DNA of 64,000 nucleotides from Myxocyprinus asiaticus (Eukaryota; Chordata; Actinopteri; Cypriniformes; Catostomidae), in assembly GCF_019703515.2 (NCBI RefSeq), contig NC_059393.1:11922001-11986000 (forward strand), given 5' to 3'. Numbering within the stretch: the first letter of the stretch is position 1; every line of letters begins with the position of its first letter. Below the pieces are notes generated by a model that saw nothing but the letters and a program-made list of their open reading frames with translations, did not search any database and was not told the origin of the DNA. A program made the position numbers and the translations under genes. Positions 33,321 to 44,885 of the stretch are shown here, one piece after another.

Positions 33321-33841
33321 GTAAAAAAAAAAAATATATTTATTTTTATTGAATATTGATGGAGCAACATAATTTGTCTGAAAAGATATAATAACAGATG
33401 GTTTTGCCGAGCTATGTCGGAACTATGCCATGTGGAGAAGTCCCATGGTAGGTCCTACCCTACAGGGGAGGAGTTACTACAAGCATGGAGACTGGGGCAG
33501 AGGGGCCTTTGCCCAAGGAAGATGCAGTTTGCCAACAGGGAAATGAATTAGCGGAAGATATACGTCGCATGGGGTTACCTACGGGGAACCGCCACATGCA
33601 GAGCACCTACCCCAGTACAGGGCCTTAGTTAGCACATGTACTGGGCCGGCAGCGAGTCTCTCTGAACACTCGTCTGCCACAGGGCTCGGAGGAAATCAAC
33701 CAGGGAACACAGTTTGTGAACACTACTGGGAGTTAACGGTGCACGTCTTCAGCTCAGGGGAGGTGAAAGGCACTATGCACAAGCGATACACCTGGCCGGC
33801 TGTCCTGGACTTAGCTGCTTGTGCGTGCCACTACACAGGAT

Positions 33842-34648
33842 GAAACCGGTTCCACCCGGCGGTTGTAGAACCTCGCAAAGGTGTTGGGTGTTGCCCAGCC
33901 CACTGCTCTGCAAATGTCTGTTAAAGAGGTGCCCTGGTCAAGGCCAAGGAGGCTGCTACACCCCTGGTAGAATGGGCTCGTAGCCCTACCAGGGGCGGCA
34001 CATCCTGGGCGTGATATGCCATAGTTATGGCGTCAATGAGCCAGTGGGCGATACTCTGCTTGGAGACAGCGCTTCCTTTCCGCTGTCCACCAAAGCAGAC
34101 AAAGAGTTGCTCAGAGACCCTAAAGCTCTGCGTGCGATCCAAATAGATGCGTAAAGCGTGCACCGGACACAGCAACGTTAGGGCTTCCTGAGGCAGCGCT
34201 TGCAGGTTCACCACCTGGTCCCTAAAAGGGGTCATGGGAACCTTGGGCACGGTCGGGGTCTCAGGATCACGTGAAAGTAGCCCAGACTGAACTCCAGGCA
34301 TGTTTTGCTGACAGAGAACGCTTGCAGGTCTCCTACCCTCTTGATGGAAGTGAGCGCAGTCAGGAGGGCAGTCCTCAAGGAGAGTGCCTTAAGCTCAGCT
34401 GACTGCAAAGGCTCAAAAGGGGCTCTCTATAGACTCTGAAGAACTACAGAGAGGTCCCATGAGGGAAGGAGGCACGGTCTGAAGGGATTCAGCCTCCTGG
34501 CACCTCTCAGGATCTTGATGATCAGGCCATGCTTCCCTAAGGACTTACCATCCACTGTGTCGTGGTGTGCTGCTATAGCGGCTACATACACCTTCAAGGT
34601 GGAAGTGGACAGCCGCCCTTCCAACCTCTCCTGCATGAAGGAAAGCAC
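33842..34648 (-). pseudogene. DIRS tyrosine recombinase
   Basis: 34648-34427: MLSFMQERLEGRLSTSTLKV and YVAAIAAHHDTVDGKSLGKH, the N-terminal DNA-binding part. 34301-33921: LCPVHALRIYLDRTQSFRV, SKQSIAHWLIDAITMAY and RAHSTRGVAASLAL, containing the H-x-x-R motif. The Tyr region follows in another frame (TFARFYN-like, read from about 33890). A frameshift near 34420 and a stop near 33921 break it. Such enzymes integrate DIRS DNA circles without target duplication. Confidence 0.75.
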
Positions 34649-34696
34649 CGATCCAACTGCACATCTCTGGGGGTCTTCCCGTCGGGAAGAACACCA

Positions 34697-35512
34697 CTAA
34701 GTGAACAGACACCACTTAAAGGTATACAGGCACCTCGTAGAGGGGGCCCTAGGCTGAGTGATCGTGTCTACCACCACGGGTGGTAGACTGCTTAGGTCTT
34801 CCACGTACCATCCAGGGGCCAGACATGGAGATTCCAGAGGTCTGGTCGTGTGTGACAGATGGTGCCCCGTCCCTGAGAAAGAAGGTCCTTCCTCAGGGGA
34901 ATTCGTTGGGGGGGCTGTCGCAAGGAGTGTGAGTTCCGAGAACCACGTCTGGGTGGGCCAGTAGGGTGCTACTAGGATGACCTGTTCCTTGTCCTCCCTG
35001 ACCTTGCACAGGGTCTGTGCAAGTAGGCTCACTAGGGGAAATGCATATTTGCGCAGTCCAGGGGGCCAGCTGTGTGCCAGCGCATCTATACCGAGAGGTG
35101 CCTCGGTCAGGGCGTACCAGAGCGGGCAGTGGGAGGATTCTTTGGAGGCAAACAGGTCTACCTGTCCGAATCGACTCCAGATCAGCTGGACCACCTGAGG
35201 GTGGAGTCTCCACTCTCCCCTGAGGGTAACCTGCCGTGACAGCACATCCGCTGCAGTGTTGAGGTCGCCTGGGATGTGAGTGGCTTGCAGCGACTTGAGG
35301 TGCTGCTGACTCCAGAGGAGGAGACAGCGGGCGAGTTGTGACATACAGCGGGAGCGCAGACCGCCTTGAGGGTTGACATATGCTACCATTGCCATGTTGT
35401 CTGTCTGAACTAACACGTGCTTGCCCTGGATCAACGGCTTGAACCTCCGCAGGGCGAGCAGAATTGCCAGCAACTCGAGGCAGTTGATGTGCCAACGCAG
35501 CCACGGGCCCAT
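34697..35512 (-). pseudogene. DIRS RNase H and linker
   Basis: MGPWLRWHINCLELLAILLA, HVLVQTDNMAMVAYVNPQGG and THIPGDLNTAADVLSRQ match retroelement RNase H (ELLAI with Glu, TDN with Asp, D at the end). Then QVDLFASKESSHCPLWYAL and PLVSLLAQTLCKVREDKEQV, VAPYWPTQTWF form the segment leading to the recombinase. This frame is open for 271 codons. Confidence 0.8.
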
Positions 35513-35719
35513 CCATAAGCCGGTGGCTGCGTGCCCGTTGCAAACAGTGCCTCAGCCTGTCTTGGAGGCATTTGTCGTGACCACGACACACCTGGAGACC
35601 TGCTCTAGGGGAACGCCTGCCTGTAGAAATGTGAGGTCGGTCCAAGGGCTGAAGAGGTGGTGACAGATTGGCGTGATGACCACACGATGTGTCCCACGGT
35701 GCCATGCCCATCTCGGGAC

Positions 35720-36620
35720 TCAAGTCTGAAGCCAGTGCTGAAGTGGTCTCATATGCATCAACCCGAGCGGAGTGGCCACCGCTGAGGATGTCATATGCCC
35801 CAGGAGCCTCTGAAAGTATTTAAGTGGAACTGCTGTTTTCTGTTTGAATGCCTTTAAACAGGTCAGCACCGACTGTGCACGCTCGTTCGTGAGGCGCGCT
35901 GTCAACTAGACTGAGTCCAACTCCAAACCGTGAAAAGAGATGCTCTGAACTGGGAGGAACTTGCCCTTTTCCCAGTTTGCCCGAAGCCCTAGTCGACTGA
36001 GGTGCGAGAGCACCAGGTCCCTGTGTGCACACAACATATCCCGAGAGTGAGCAAGGGTTAGCCAATCGTCGAGATAGTTGAGAATGCAAATGTCCACCTC
36101 CCTTAACGGGGCAAGAGCTGCCTCTGCGACCTTCGTGAAGAAGCAAGGGGACAAGGACAGACCGAAAGGAAGGACCTTGTACTGATATGCCCGACCCTTG
36201 AATGCAAAATGCAGGAAGGGTCTGTGTCGAGGTTGAATCGAGACGTGGAAGTACGCGTCCTTCAGGTCTACCGCCGCGAACCAATCTTGATGCCAGATGC
36301 TCACCAGAATGCATTTTTGCGTCAGCATCTTGAACGGGAGTCTGTGTAAAGCCCGGTTCAGTACTCGCAGGTCCAAGATTGGCCAAAACCCACCGCCTTT
36401 TTTCGGTACAATGAAGTAGGGGCTGTAAAACCCCTTCTTCATCTCGGCCAGAGGGACAGGTTCTATCGCATCCTTCTGTAGGAGGGTAGTGATCTCATAG
36501 GATTTTTATCCTTCACCGAGGTGAAGTGGATGCCGCTGAACCTGGGCGGACACCTGGTGAACTGAATTGCGTAGCCAAGTCGGACGGTCCGGATCAGCCA
36601 TCCCGACGGATTGGAAAGTG
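35720..36620 (-). pseudogene. DIRS reverse transcriptase
   Basis: Upstream frame: WLIRTVRLGYAIQFTRCPPR. Main frame (36442-35906): KKGFYSPYFIVPKKGGGFWP, VDLKDAYFHVSIQPRHRPFL, YQYKVLPFGLSLSPCFF and the catalytic LNYLDDWLTLAHS. A stop at 35906 is followed by VPLKYFQRLLGHMTSSAVAT in the same region. The active-site YLDD is intact, but stops and a frame change upstream prevent a full product. Confidence 0.8.
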
Positions 36621-37109
36621 CAAGCCATGCATCCAAGCTCCGAGCGAGAGGGACCAAAGGGACAATCTCTTCGGACGTCCTGGAAGGTGGGGCCTCGCGG
36701 CGGGGCAGAGCCCGAGGTGCCACGCCATGTTGTTGCCGTGCTGAGTCTAGGGACATTGAAGCACTTACCTGGCTCCTTGTGACCACCCCCGGAACAGCCT
36801 GGGATGAGGGAGGATGAGGCCTGTCCTCGTGACCCGTGGAGACTGTCACATCGGGGGCGGATTTGTGCCACAGCTGGGCATGCAGGGGCGGGGAGACCGC
36901 CGATGGAGTGCCAACCCTGCAAGGATGAAAAGGTGGACGGTGGTCGTGATGACGGCTGTGCACACTGGTTATATGGCCCAGGGAATGAGGAAACCGCTCT
37001 TTTGCTGAACTGTTGGGTACCGCAGCCACTTGGGCATGTGGCGAAATTAAATGAAAAAGCAACAAAAGATTCTCCTCCCGGCCCTCCACCAGGGGATGGA
37101 GTGGTTTGC

Positions 37110-38173
37110 TTACCAGCTCCAAGGTGGGTTTCGTCGTCCCTGGGTCACCCGTCTCTGGGGCGTTTCGAAGACTTCCGTGGGTTCTAGGCGGCCGGCTGTG
37201 AGACGGGTGGCATCTGCTTCCTGCAGGGGGCTCCACGCCGGGGCCGTGCCGATGGGGCGGGCTGCGGTGGAGCCGGTCCAGTCACTGCAGAGGGATGCCC
37301 TTGGCCACGAGCAGGCAGGGTGCGGGATCTTGAGCCGCGCCGGGGCAGGATGTGCCGGATAGCCTCCGTCTGCTGCTTCACCGTCGAGAACTGCTGGGCA
37401 AAGCGCCTTATCCACCGGGGGAATCGCTGAACAGCCCCTGGCCACCCCGCCATCGAGGGTAGTGAGGGCGGGGGAGCTGAAAGACCGGGACCGGGCAGTA
37501 AAAGGTGCCTCCCACGATTTTGTCAGCTCCTCATGCACTTCCGGGAAGAAAGGGACTGGAGCAGGACGTGGCTGCTTTGAGCGGCGCCGCGAGCACAGGA
37601 ACCAATCATCGAGCCACAAAGGTTCAGGGGAGAGCAGAGGTTTCCACTCTAGCCCGACGCTCGCGGCCGCCCAGGAAAGCATGTCCGTCATTTCTGCATC
37701 AGCCTGTGACTGGGCAACCATCCCCGAGGGGGTGAGCCCAGCTGAGGCTTCTGCGTCCGACAGGACGAGCCCGCTCTCCGATGCTGCGCTCGAGAGCTCA
37801 TCAGCTTCGCGGGCTCCGAACAAGAGGTCGAACTCGCCTTGAGATGAGCCGGCGGACTCATCCGGAAGCCCGATCAGGGCAGACGAGCGTGCTGGGGAAT
37901 GGGAGGTCCGTGGGGGGATACCCGGCGGAGGTGGTCCCATTTGGGTCCCCAAATCACCCCCAGTGCTAGCCGCACTAGCCTTATACATGTAGGTAGAAGG
38001 ACCGAGGCGGGGAGCTGCTGGGGATGGCACCGCAACGTTGCCATGGTCATGTTCTCGCAGTGCGTACATGATCCATCCATGCTGTCTCCGCGTGGGTAGC
38101 GCCCAGACACGAAAGACAGCGATCGTGACCATCCGAAGTTGAGAGGTAACGACCGCAACCAAGAATAACACAC
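37110..38173 (-). pseudogene. DIRS gag-like ORF1, frameshifted
   Basis: One frame carries a Cys/His motif (DGSCTHCENMTMATLR), a second carries SSAASESGLVLSDAEAS, DMLSWAAASVGLEWKPL, PFFPEVHEELTKSWEAP and TTLDGGVARGCSAIPPV, and a third (37453-37184) carries RRFAQQFSTVKQQTEAIRHI. These follow one another in the order of DIRS ORF1, so at least two frameshifts occurred. The segment between the IPPVDKALCP and FAQQFS motifs is shorter than usual, suggesting a deletion. Confidence 0.75.
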
Positions 38174-38656
38174 AAACAGAAAAGCATCTTTAAAAAGATG
38201 CGTCTTTAAAAAGACGTTCCATGTGTGCCGCTCTTTTGGAGAAATATACTCTTTGCGCCCAGGGGTATTCTCTGCAGTGCACCAGTGCAGAGGAGGGAGA
38301 AGCCGCTGAAATGCGCCATCAGATCCAGCAGAGGTGAATGACCATTCAGCTCAGTAAACATCGACCGTTCGGCTCCGAAGAGAAAATCTGAATGAATGGT
38401 TGCATACCAGCTCCTTTTATACCCGTATGTCTGGGGGAGTGGTATGCAAATATCACTCGCCAATTTTCATTGGCCTTTTATCAAAGACCAGAGGTGTCTA
38501 GGGCTCCAAAGAGTGACCCCTAGTGTCACTACATCGACACAACGTCGAGTGAGTGACAGATAGGGAACCCTTGTATTCTCTTTGTTTATGTTTTACTTTA
38601 AAGGTATTGGGGGTCAATTTTGACCCCACACACTGTGTGATTGTACTGAAATTAGG

Positions 38657-38762
<106 letters not shown>

Positions 38763-39237
38763 CACTTTCTTCAATTATTTAAAAACTGTACATTTGTGCT
38801 GTTTCTTTTTTTGTTTTTTGTTTTTTGTTTTTTTTTTATTGTTTTTGTGTTTTGCCTGATTTACCTAAAAAAAATAAAATAAAAAAAACTTTTTAAGTAA
38901 AATTAAGTGAAATTACAATATATAACCAGCAGGTGGATGAAGAGGACCATTCAATTAATTTAATTTTATTAATTTTATTTATTTATCACACATTATACAT
39001 TTGCACATATACAGTGAAATTCTTTTTTTTCACATATCCCAGCTAAGCTGGGGTCAGAGTGCAGGGTCAGAGTGCAAAATTGCTGAAATCCAGTCATATG
39101 TCTGGATGTGGCAAACTGATTTTTTAATTTTTTTTAATCTACCTCTTACCTAAGTAATGCATTTGGATGTATATTTAGTTGTATATTTATATGTTTTAAT
39201 AATGTTTTAATATGTTTTAATAATATATTTATATATT

Positions 39238-40470
39238 TTTAGTTAGCCGGACAACTTTCATAATTATAGTCATTAGCTCCGCCCAACATGTGACTGGCAC
39301 CAAAATTGTGCAACATCATGTCAAGACATTGTAGATACTAAATTGCAAACAAATTATTTAAAAAATCTAAATATTTTGAATGGTGTTGCCAAGGCGCTGC
39401 ATTAGATTTATGGCTAAAACTGTGAAATTAGAAGTTCCTTATATTTTCTGTGTGCATTGTATGATTTTGATGTAAATTCAGCTGTATGTTTGGTAATGGG
39501 GGCTGATCACATTGATGTGGCTATTATGGGTCACGGTCATAGTGTCACCAACTGGCAGTAGGAAGTATGGCACTTTTAACAGACTTTGAAATAGCCCTCT
39601 TATGTTTACATTAATTGCTTCAAAATTCTTTAGAATAATGTCAAGATGTAAAATTGTAAAGGGATATTTGATATCTTAAACAATGTTGCCATGGCAATTC
39701 ATTAAATGTTATTATTCCTTTCTTCCTATATTTGGGTGTTCTTTTGAGACAAATTTCATAAAATTTTGCACACACATCAGAGTTATTGGCCATTAGGGCT
39801 GGGCAAAAGTTTATGCATGGGCGTGTAGGGGGGACTGTGTAGTGCCCCATTAAAGTGGGCATATAAGACGGCCTCTGTAGCACCCCCATTTTCACCTACA
39901 GTCACCAAACTTGGTACATATATAGTTCTCATCAAGCCGGACATAATTATAGTCATTAGGTCTGACCAACAGGACATCACCATTTTGAATTATTTTGAAT
40001 ATTGTAGTCATTGAACTTTTAAATACTCCTAGGTAATTCATGAAACTGTCACCACATTTAGATAAACATTATGCCAAGACATTGAAGATGCTAAATTGCA
40101 AACAAATTTTGATATATCAAACGGTGTTGCCATGGCGATGCATTAAATTAATGGTGAAAAATGGGAAACAGGAAGTGTCTCATATCTTCTGTGTGCATTG
40201 ACAAATTTAGATCAGACTTGAGTAGTATGTTTGGTCATATTGGCTAATCGCATTGATGTGGCTACTGTTGGTCACGTTTGTAGCGCCACCAACTGACAAC
40301 AGGAAGTGTGACACTTTGTGTGACTTTGAAATACTCCTCTTATATTTACCCTCTCAAATGCATGCACCCACCATGCTTTGTTTTCCTAGATCCACCAGGA
40401 GGCGATGGCGCCATAGTGCTTAGGCCCGTCATCACTGCTTGCAGCTATATTTATTATTATTATTCTTTTT
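39238..40470 (+). repeat. Unclassified fish repeat family, two to three diverged units
   Basis: Successive units share AGCCGGACAACTTTCATAAT / GACATAATTATAGTCATTAG, GGTGTTGCCATGGCGATGCA, TTGATGTGGCTA and CAACTGACAACAGGAAGTGT. The unit end, at 40390-40450, reads CACCAGGAGGCGATGGCGCC and GCCCGTCATCACTGCTTGCA. Another unit lies at 42318-42744, continued at 48652-48785. No ORF or terminal inverted repeat was recognised, so the transposon class is open. Confidence 0.7.
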
Positions 40471-40841
40471 AAGGTTTTTGGTACTTTGGGGGTATTTAAA
40501 ATGCATGAAAATTCTTGAAAGTTTGCACACATATCAGACTCGTCGGCCATTAGGGCTGGGGAAAGTTGCAGGGAGGGCGTGCTCGACTTTTTAAGGTATA
40601 TCGATATATTTTCAAATGAGATATGCAATAGGATGAGACAATACTGTTTGTATCGATATAGTTTTATGTTAGGTTATATAACCCGTTTCTTCCGTAAAGC
40701 CGTGCCATGTTTGCATCTCTCTGACACTCTCTGCGCAACCCTGCCCAATCTCTCTCTGTGTCTCCAAGCCCCCACACACTCACAAGTTATCCTGCAACTT
40801 GGAGAGAGCCACAGCGCTGTCACACTGCCAAAAAAGACCTG

Positions 40842-40970
40842 GTTAGTAAAAAGAAAAACAATGGTTCAATTATTTGGAGGTGGTTTGGATTTAAAAGATC
40901 AGATGAGCAGCAAAACAGCTGTGCGCTGTTTGACTGGCAGGTAGCTTGTGTGTGTGTGGTGTGCTTTACA
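40842..40970 (+). pseudogene. hAT (ZBED-type) transposase N-terminal relic
   Basis: The frame reads VSKKNNGSIIWRWFGFKRSD then EQQNSCALFDWQ. S-x-x-W-x-x-F-G-F-x-x-S-D is the start of the BED-type zinc finger in ZBED-like hAT transposases; the Cys pair that should follow is not in place. A GTAGCT after DWQ might be a donor, or the frame may be decayed. Only this N-terminal piece was found. Confidence 0.45.
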
Positions 40971-41217
40971 TGCACATGTGCTCTGAGAACGCTCACACCT
41001 AAACAATCAAATACATTTCAAAATTCTGCCAAAATGCCCATCTTGGTGAGGTGTTCATGTAAACCCAAAGAGTGATGTCTAAAGTGAATGTAAACATTGG
41101 GTGAAAAGCTGATTTGTATCGAAATGTATGACTTGTAAGTTTAAATGTAACCTAATAGACCTGTCGCTATCTAGTGTATCCTTATTATTAATCAAACAAC
41201 AATAACAAGAAAACTAC

Positions 41218-41687
41218 TGTAATTATGAGTCAACGGAGTTGAGATCCATGTGCAGCTTTAATAATAATAAACGTAGTAATACAGACAGGCATGGGTTCAA
41301 TCACCATTAACAGTAATATCCAAGGTCATCCAGAGAGGTGGTCAATAAACAGGCAAGAGGTCAGGGCAGGCGGCAGATAATCACAGGTTATATCCAGGAA
41401 ATCAAGGCAGTAATAGTAGGCAGGCAGCAACGGGTAAAATCAGGGTAAACACAGGAAATGCAATAAACTCAGGGAATGCTCAGAAATGTCAGCCAGGGCA
41501 AAACAAGACTTCGCAATGAAAGAGAGTGAGTGTGAGACATAAATAGCTGAATAGACTGGAAACAGTTGAACAGGTAATCTTTGCCAGGTATGGGGATTAT
41601 GGGAAATGGAGTCCAGAGGGTTAAAGTCAATCCCCAGGTGATGGAGCCCTCTGGTGGTGAGTGGGAGAAAAGGCGGGATTCATGACA
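41218..41687 (-). mobile_element. Gypsy-like LTR, probably solo
   Basis: On the minus strand it starts TGTCATGAATCCCGCC (41687 leftwards) and ends CATAATTACA. It contains the phrases CAGGCAGCAACGGGTAAAAT, GGGGATTATGGGAAATGGAG and a minus-strand TTTATTATTATTAAAG, as other LTRs of this window do. No internal region adjoins it on either side. I found no exact target duplication. Bases 41688-42317 after it are AT-rich with no gene seen. Confidence 0.55.
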
Positions 41688-42317
41688 AAACCACTCACTG
41701 CTCTTAGCTGGATAACAGTACTTGTATAACTCTAGTATAAAAAGTATTAAAGTATTATTCATTCAAGGAAGACCAGTAGTAGTTTGATGTCAAATTCATT
41801 CTGAATGTTTAATTGAATACTTGATACCGTTAAATGCTTTAAAAACTGTTAAAAAGCACTGTTTTCTTAATTTGTATTTTTTGTTCAATAGTGTTTTATT
41901 TATTCTTTTCTTTTGTTATTACTGACTGTTTAATACTCTTGAATAATAACTTGAGAACTTATTTTTTATAATTAACAAATTAGTTAGTGTTAGGCTATTA
42001 TTTGTTGTGGTATTGAAGCTGGTATCACAAATCATCATTGAAATTTTAGTATTGTGATAAATGTATATATTGTGTATGGTAGATCTTGCTGCAATAACAT
42101 GATGAAAAAGTAGATCTTATTCCATAGAAGTGTGAGCAACCCTGCTGTAAATGATGGTGATGGATGCTTTCCTTTATTTGACTACCGTGCATACATGTAA
42201 CATAAAATAACCTCCCCTACACAGCGCAGTTTACATTTCTGTCCCAGAGAATCTAGTTGATTTTAGAAAACATACAACAGAAACTCTGACATGTTACTTG
42301 AGCATAACTAATACATT

Positions 42318-42744
42318 TTCACCTACAGTCACCAAAATTGGTACATATATAGTTCTCGTCAAGCCAGACAACTTTCATAATTATAGTCATTAGGTCCACC
42401 CAATAGAAAGTCGGCCATTTTGGATTTTTTGAATATTGCAGTCTCTGAACTTTTAAATACTCCTCCAAGGGGATTCATGTGACTGTCACCAAATTTAGGC
42501 AACCTTATGCCAAGACACTGAAGATGCTAAATTGTGACTGATTTTTGATATATCGAATGGTGTTGCCATGGCGAAGCAATAAATTAAAGGAAAAAGTGGG
42601 AAACGGAAAGTGTCCCATATTTTCTGTGTGTATTGTGTGATTTAAATCATTTTGGTGCTGTCTGATTGTTCATGGGGGCTGATCGCATTGATGTGGCTAT
42701 TGTGGGTCATGGTCGTAGCTCCACCAACTGACAACAGGAAGTGT
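42318..42744 (+). repeat. Left part of a repeat unit split by a composite insertion
   Basis: TTTCACCTACAGTCACCAAA through ACTGACAACAGGAAGTGT matches 39890-40310. Here it breaks off after GTGT at 42744 and resumes at 48652 with GTGACACTTTGTGTGACTTT, the next bases of the uninterrupted copy at 40305-40330. Confidence 0.8.
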
Positions 42745-42769
42745 AATCCCCATCCATTAACTGGATCTA

Positions 42770-42955
42770 TAACTCTACTCTCTCCTCTTCACCAATAGCT
42801 GGTGTGTGGTGAGCGTAGCGCACTATGGCTGCCGTCGCATAATCCAGATGGATGCTGCATACTGGTGGTGGTTGAGGAGAGTCCCCTGTTCACTGTGTAA
42901 AGTGCTTTGAGTGTAGTGTCAAAAAAGCGCTATATAAATTCATTCAAGTATGACT
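42770..42955 (+). mobile_element. SINE or LINE 3' tail fragment
   Basis: CACTGTGTAAAGTGCTTTGA followed by AAAAAAGCGCTATATAAATT is a widespread 3' tail of fish retroposons. The upstream part (CATACTGGTGGTGGTTGAGG) belongs to the same unit. No pol III boxes were found, so the 5' head is missing. Confidence 0.55.
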
Positions 42956-43113
42956 AACATTTTGCAGAGATGAGAGGCAATGGATCAAATCACATGCTTT
43001 GTTTAATGGAAATGAAGAAGGCAATACAATAAACATAGAGGAATACAAAGAACTAAATATACACATTTAAACATTACATTTTAACATAAGATCAAGAACC
43101 GGCCATGAGTGCA

Positions 43114-43124
43114 TGAAACAAGAG

Positions 43125-43202
<78 letters not shown>

Positions 43203-43395
43203 TGACTGGTGAGGGAACAGGGAACAGCTGAAGAAGATGGGGAACAGATGGATGTAATGAGGGCAGTGCATCATGGGAATTGTAGTATAGGGCAAACTAC
43301 AGAAGACAATAACTGTGTCAAAATAAGAGTCCTTATGAACAGAGTGGTGATGATGAAGACAAAGTGGCAGCAGTGAATAAAATGATGACATGACA
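43114..43395 (-). mobile_element. Gypsy-like 3' LTR with embedded (TA)n
   Basis: On the minus strand it begins TGTCATGTCATCATTTTATT (43395) right after the complement of a polypurine tract (GATCCCCCCGCCC). It carries ACAATTCCCATGATGCACTG. A TA run at 43126-43192 expands it. A second copy (GATGACTGATGAGGGAACAG, GTGCATCATGGGAATTGTAG) begins at about 45096. The left border is uncertain. Confidence 0.7.
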
Positions 43396-44764
43396 GATCC
43401 CCCCGCCCAAAGGGCAACTCCTGGTGCCCAAAGCAGGATGAGGAGGGCAGGATGAAGCAGATGATGAGGAAGGATCCAGGAGATGATTATGAGGCCAAGA
43501 AGGAATTGGCAGATGATCAGGTGGCCAAGGAGGAGTCTGCAGATGATCAGGAGGCCTGGGAGGTGACCACAGGGCAGGAACTCGGTCAGGAGGCCTGGGA
43601 GGCAGCCACAGAGCAGGGACAGGGTCAGGATTCCTGGGAGGTGGCTCCAGGAAGGAAATAGGATCTGGTAATTTGGTCGCTGGAGTTGGAGACTTAGGGG
43701 TCGGAGCCATAGGTGGATCCGCAGGCGGAGCAGCAGGACTTGGGATTTGGGATCCAGAGGTGGAGACAGGGGTGACTATGGAGATGGATCTGGAGACAGA
43801 GAGGGCAGAGCCGTTGGAGGCGGAGTCTCAGGATGAAGAGTGAGCGAAGTCGCAGGAAGAGCAGGAGTTTGAGAGTCAGGAGGTGGAGCTGCTGGAGGAT
43901 CCAAGACTGGACACTCAGGAGGAGGAACCGGAATGGGGTCAGGCGGAGCCACAGGAGGATGGAGGATTGGGACTCAGGAGGAGGAACCAGAGGTGGAGCA
44001 GGAGGAGCCACAGAAGGATTGGGGATTTGAGATTTAGGAGGTGGAGACAGCAGCAGAGCAGGCTAAGCCGTAGGAGGTGGAGTTTCAGGAGAGGATGGAG
44101 TGTCAGGAGGCGTAGCAGATAGAACCGCTGGAGGTGGAGTTTCTGGGGATGAGGGAGGAGCTGTGGAAGACTCTGAGGGCGGAGCCGAGGGAGGCTCGAT
44201 GAAGGCAGGCAGAGCCGAGGGAGGGTCAAGGGGCAGAGCCATGGAAGGCGGAGCCGTGAGAGGCGAAGCCATGGAAGGCGGAGCCGTGAGAGGTGAAGCC
44301 ATGGAAGGCGGAGCCGTGAGAGACTCGAGGGGTGAAGCCATGGAAGGCTCGAAGAGAGCTGGCAGTGACTGGAAACTGACCTCCATGGTTGAGAGCACTG
44401 GCAGTGACTGGGGAGTAACCTCCGTGGTTGTGAGCATGGGCAGTGATAGGGGAACGATCTCCATGGTCATGGGTACTGGCAGTGACTGGGGAGTAACCTC
44501 TGTGGTCGTGAGCATGGGTAGTGATAGGGGAATGATCTCCGTGGTCATGGGCACTGGCAGTAACTGGGGAGTAGGAGCCCTTCTTCTCCTCTTCCGCTCC
44601 CAGACAGCCATGAGCACAGCTGTGGGAGGCTCGAAGGGCGGAGCCACAGAAGGCAGGACCGTGATAGGCTCGAGGGGTGGAGCCACGGAAGGCAGGGCCG
44701 TGATAGGCTCGAGGGGTGGAGCCACGGAAGGCAGGGCCGTGATAGGCTCGAGGGGTGGAGCCAC
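43333..44764 (-). pseudogene. Proline-rich coding region of the Gypsy-like element, with tandem repeats
   Basis: Minus-strand frames (44764-44063 and 43710-43333) encode Pro/Ser/Thr/Leu-rich repeats such as APPLEPITALPSV, TAPPSMASPL and PPRPPDRVPALWSPP, ending LGGGICHVIILFT at the LTR. The same type of region precedes the LTR at 22094. The two frames do not join without a shift. No protease, RT, RNase H or integrase motif is present between the two LTRs, so the copy is internally deleted or non-autonomous. It is not a host gene. Confidence 0.6.
44228..44325. repeat. 30-bp minisatellite, three units
   Basis: GCCATGGAAGGCGGAGCCGT recurs every 30 bases, encoding a 10-residue repeat (TAPPSMASPL) on the minus strand. 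Whole-codon period keeps the frame. Confidence 0.85.
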
Positions 44765-44784
44765 GGAAGGCGGAGCCGTGAGAG
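44629..44784. repeat. 39-bp minisatellite, four units
   Basis: GCTCGAGGGGTGGAGCCACG followed by GAAGGCAGGGCCGTGATAG repeats four times with few changes, encoding a 13-residue repeat on the minus strand. Bases 44395-44575 hold a longer, ~120-bp repeat (GGCAGTGACTGGGGAGTAAC). Confidence 0.85.
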
Positions 44785-44885
44785 GCTTGATGAGGGAAGG
44801 CTCCAGGGCTACTGAGGCAGGACGACCGACAAACTGGTCTCCGCTGATGGGGCTCAGAGATCACTGGAACCATAGTGGCCAAGAA

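Larger units (their letters stand above)
33560..38570 (-). mobile_element. DIRS-type retrotransposon, minus strand, degenerate but nearly complete
   Basis: On the minus strand the order is gag-like ORF (38173-37110), reverse transcriptase (36620-35720), RNase H (35700-34700) and tyrosine recombinase (34650-33842). This is the DIRS order; an integrase is replaced by a tyrosine recombinase. The right end (GTGTCACTACATCGACACAA and GTCGAGTGAGTGACAG) is the typical start of fish DIRS elements. The left end, near GTCGCATGGGGTTACC, is less certain. GC content is far above the surroundings. Confidence 0.85.

Noticed and set aside
37899..38099. Plus-strand ORFs across the DIRS element (34.5-38.1 kb)
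   Set aside because: GC-rich DNA leaves the opposite strand open by chance; the minus strand carries gag, RT, RNase H and recombinase motifs.
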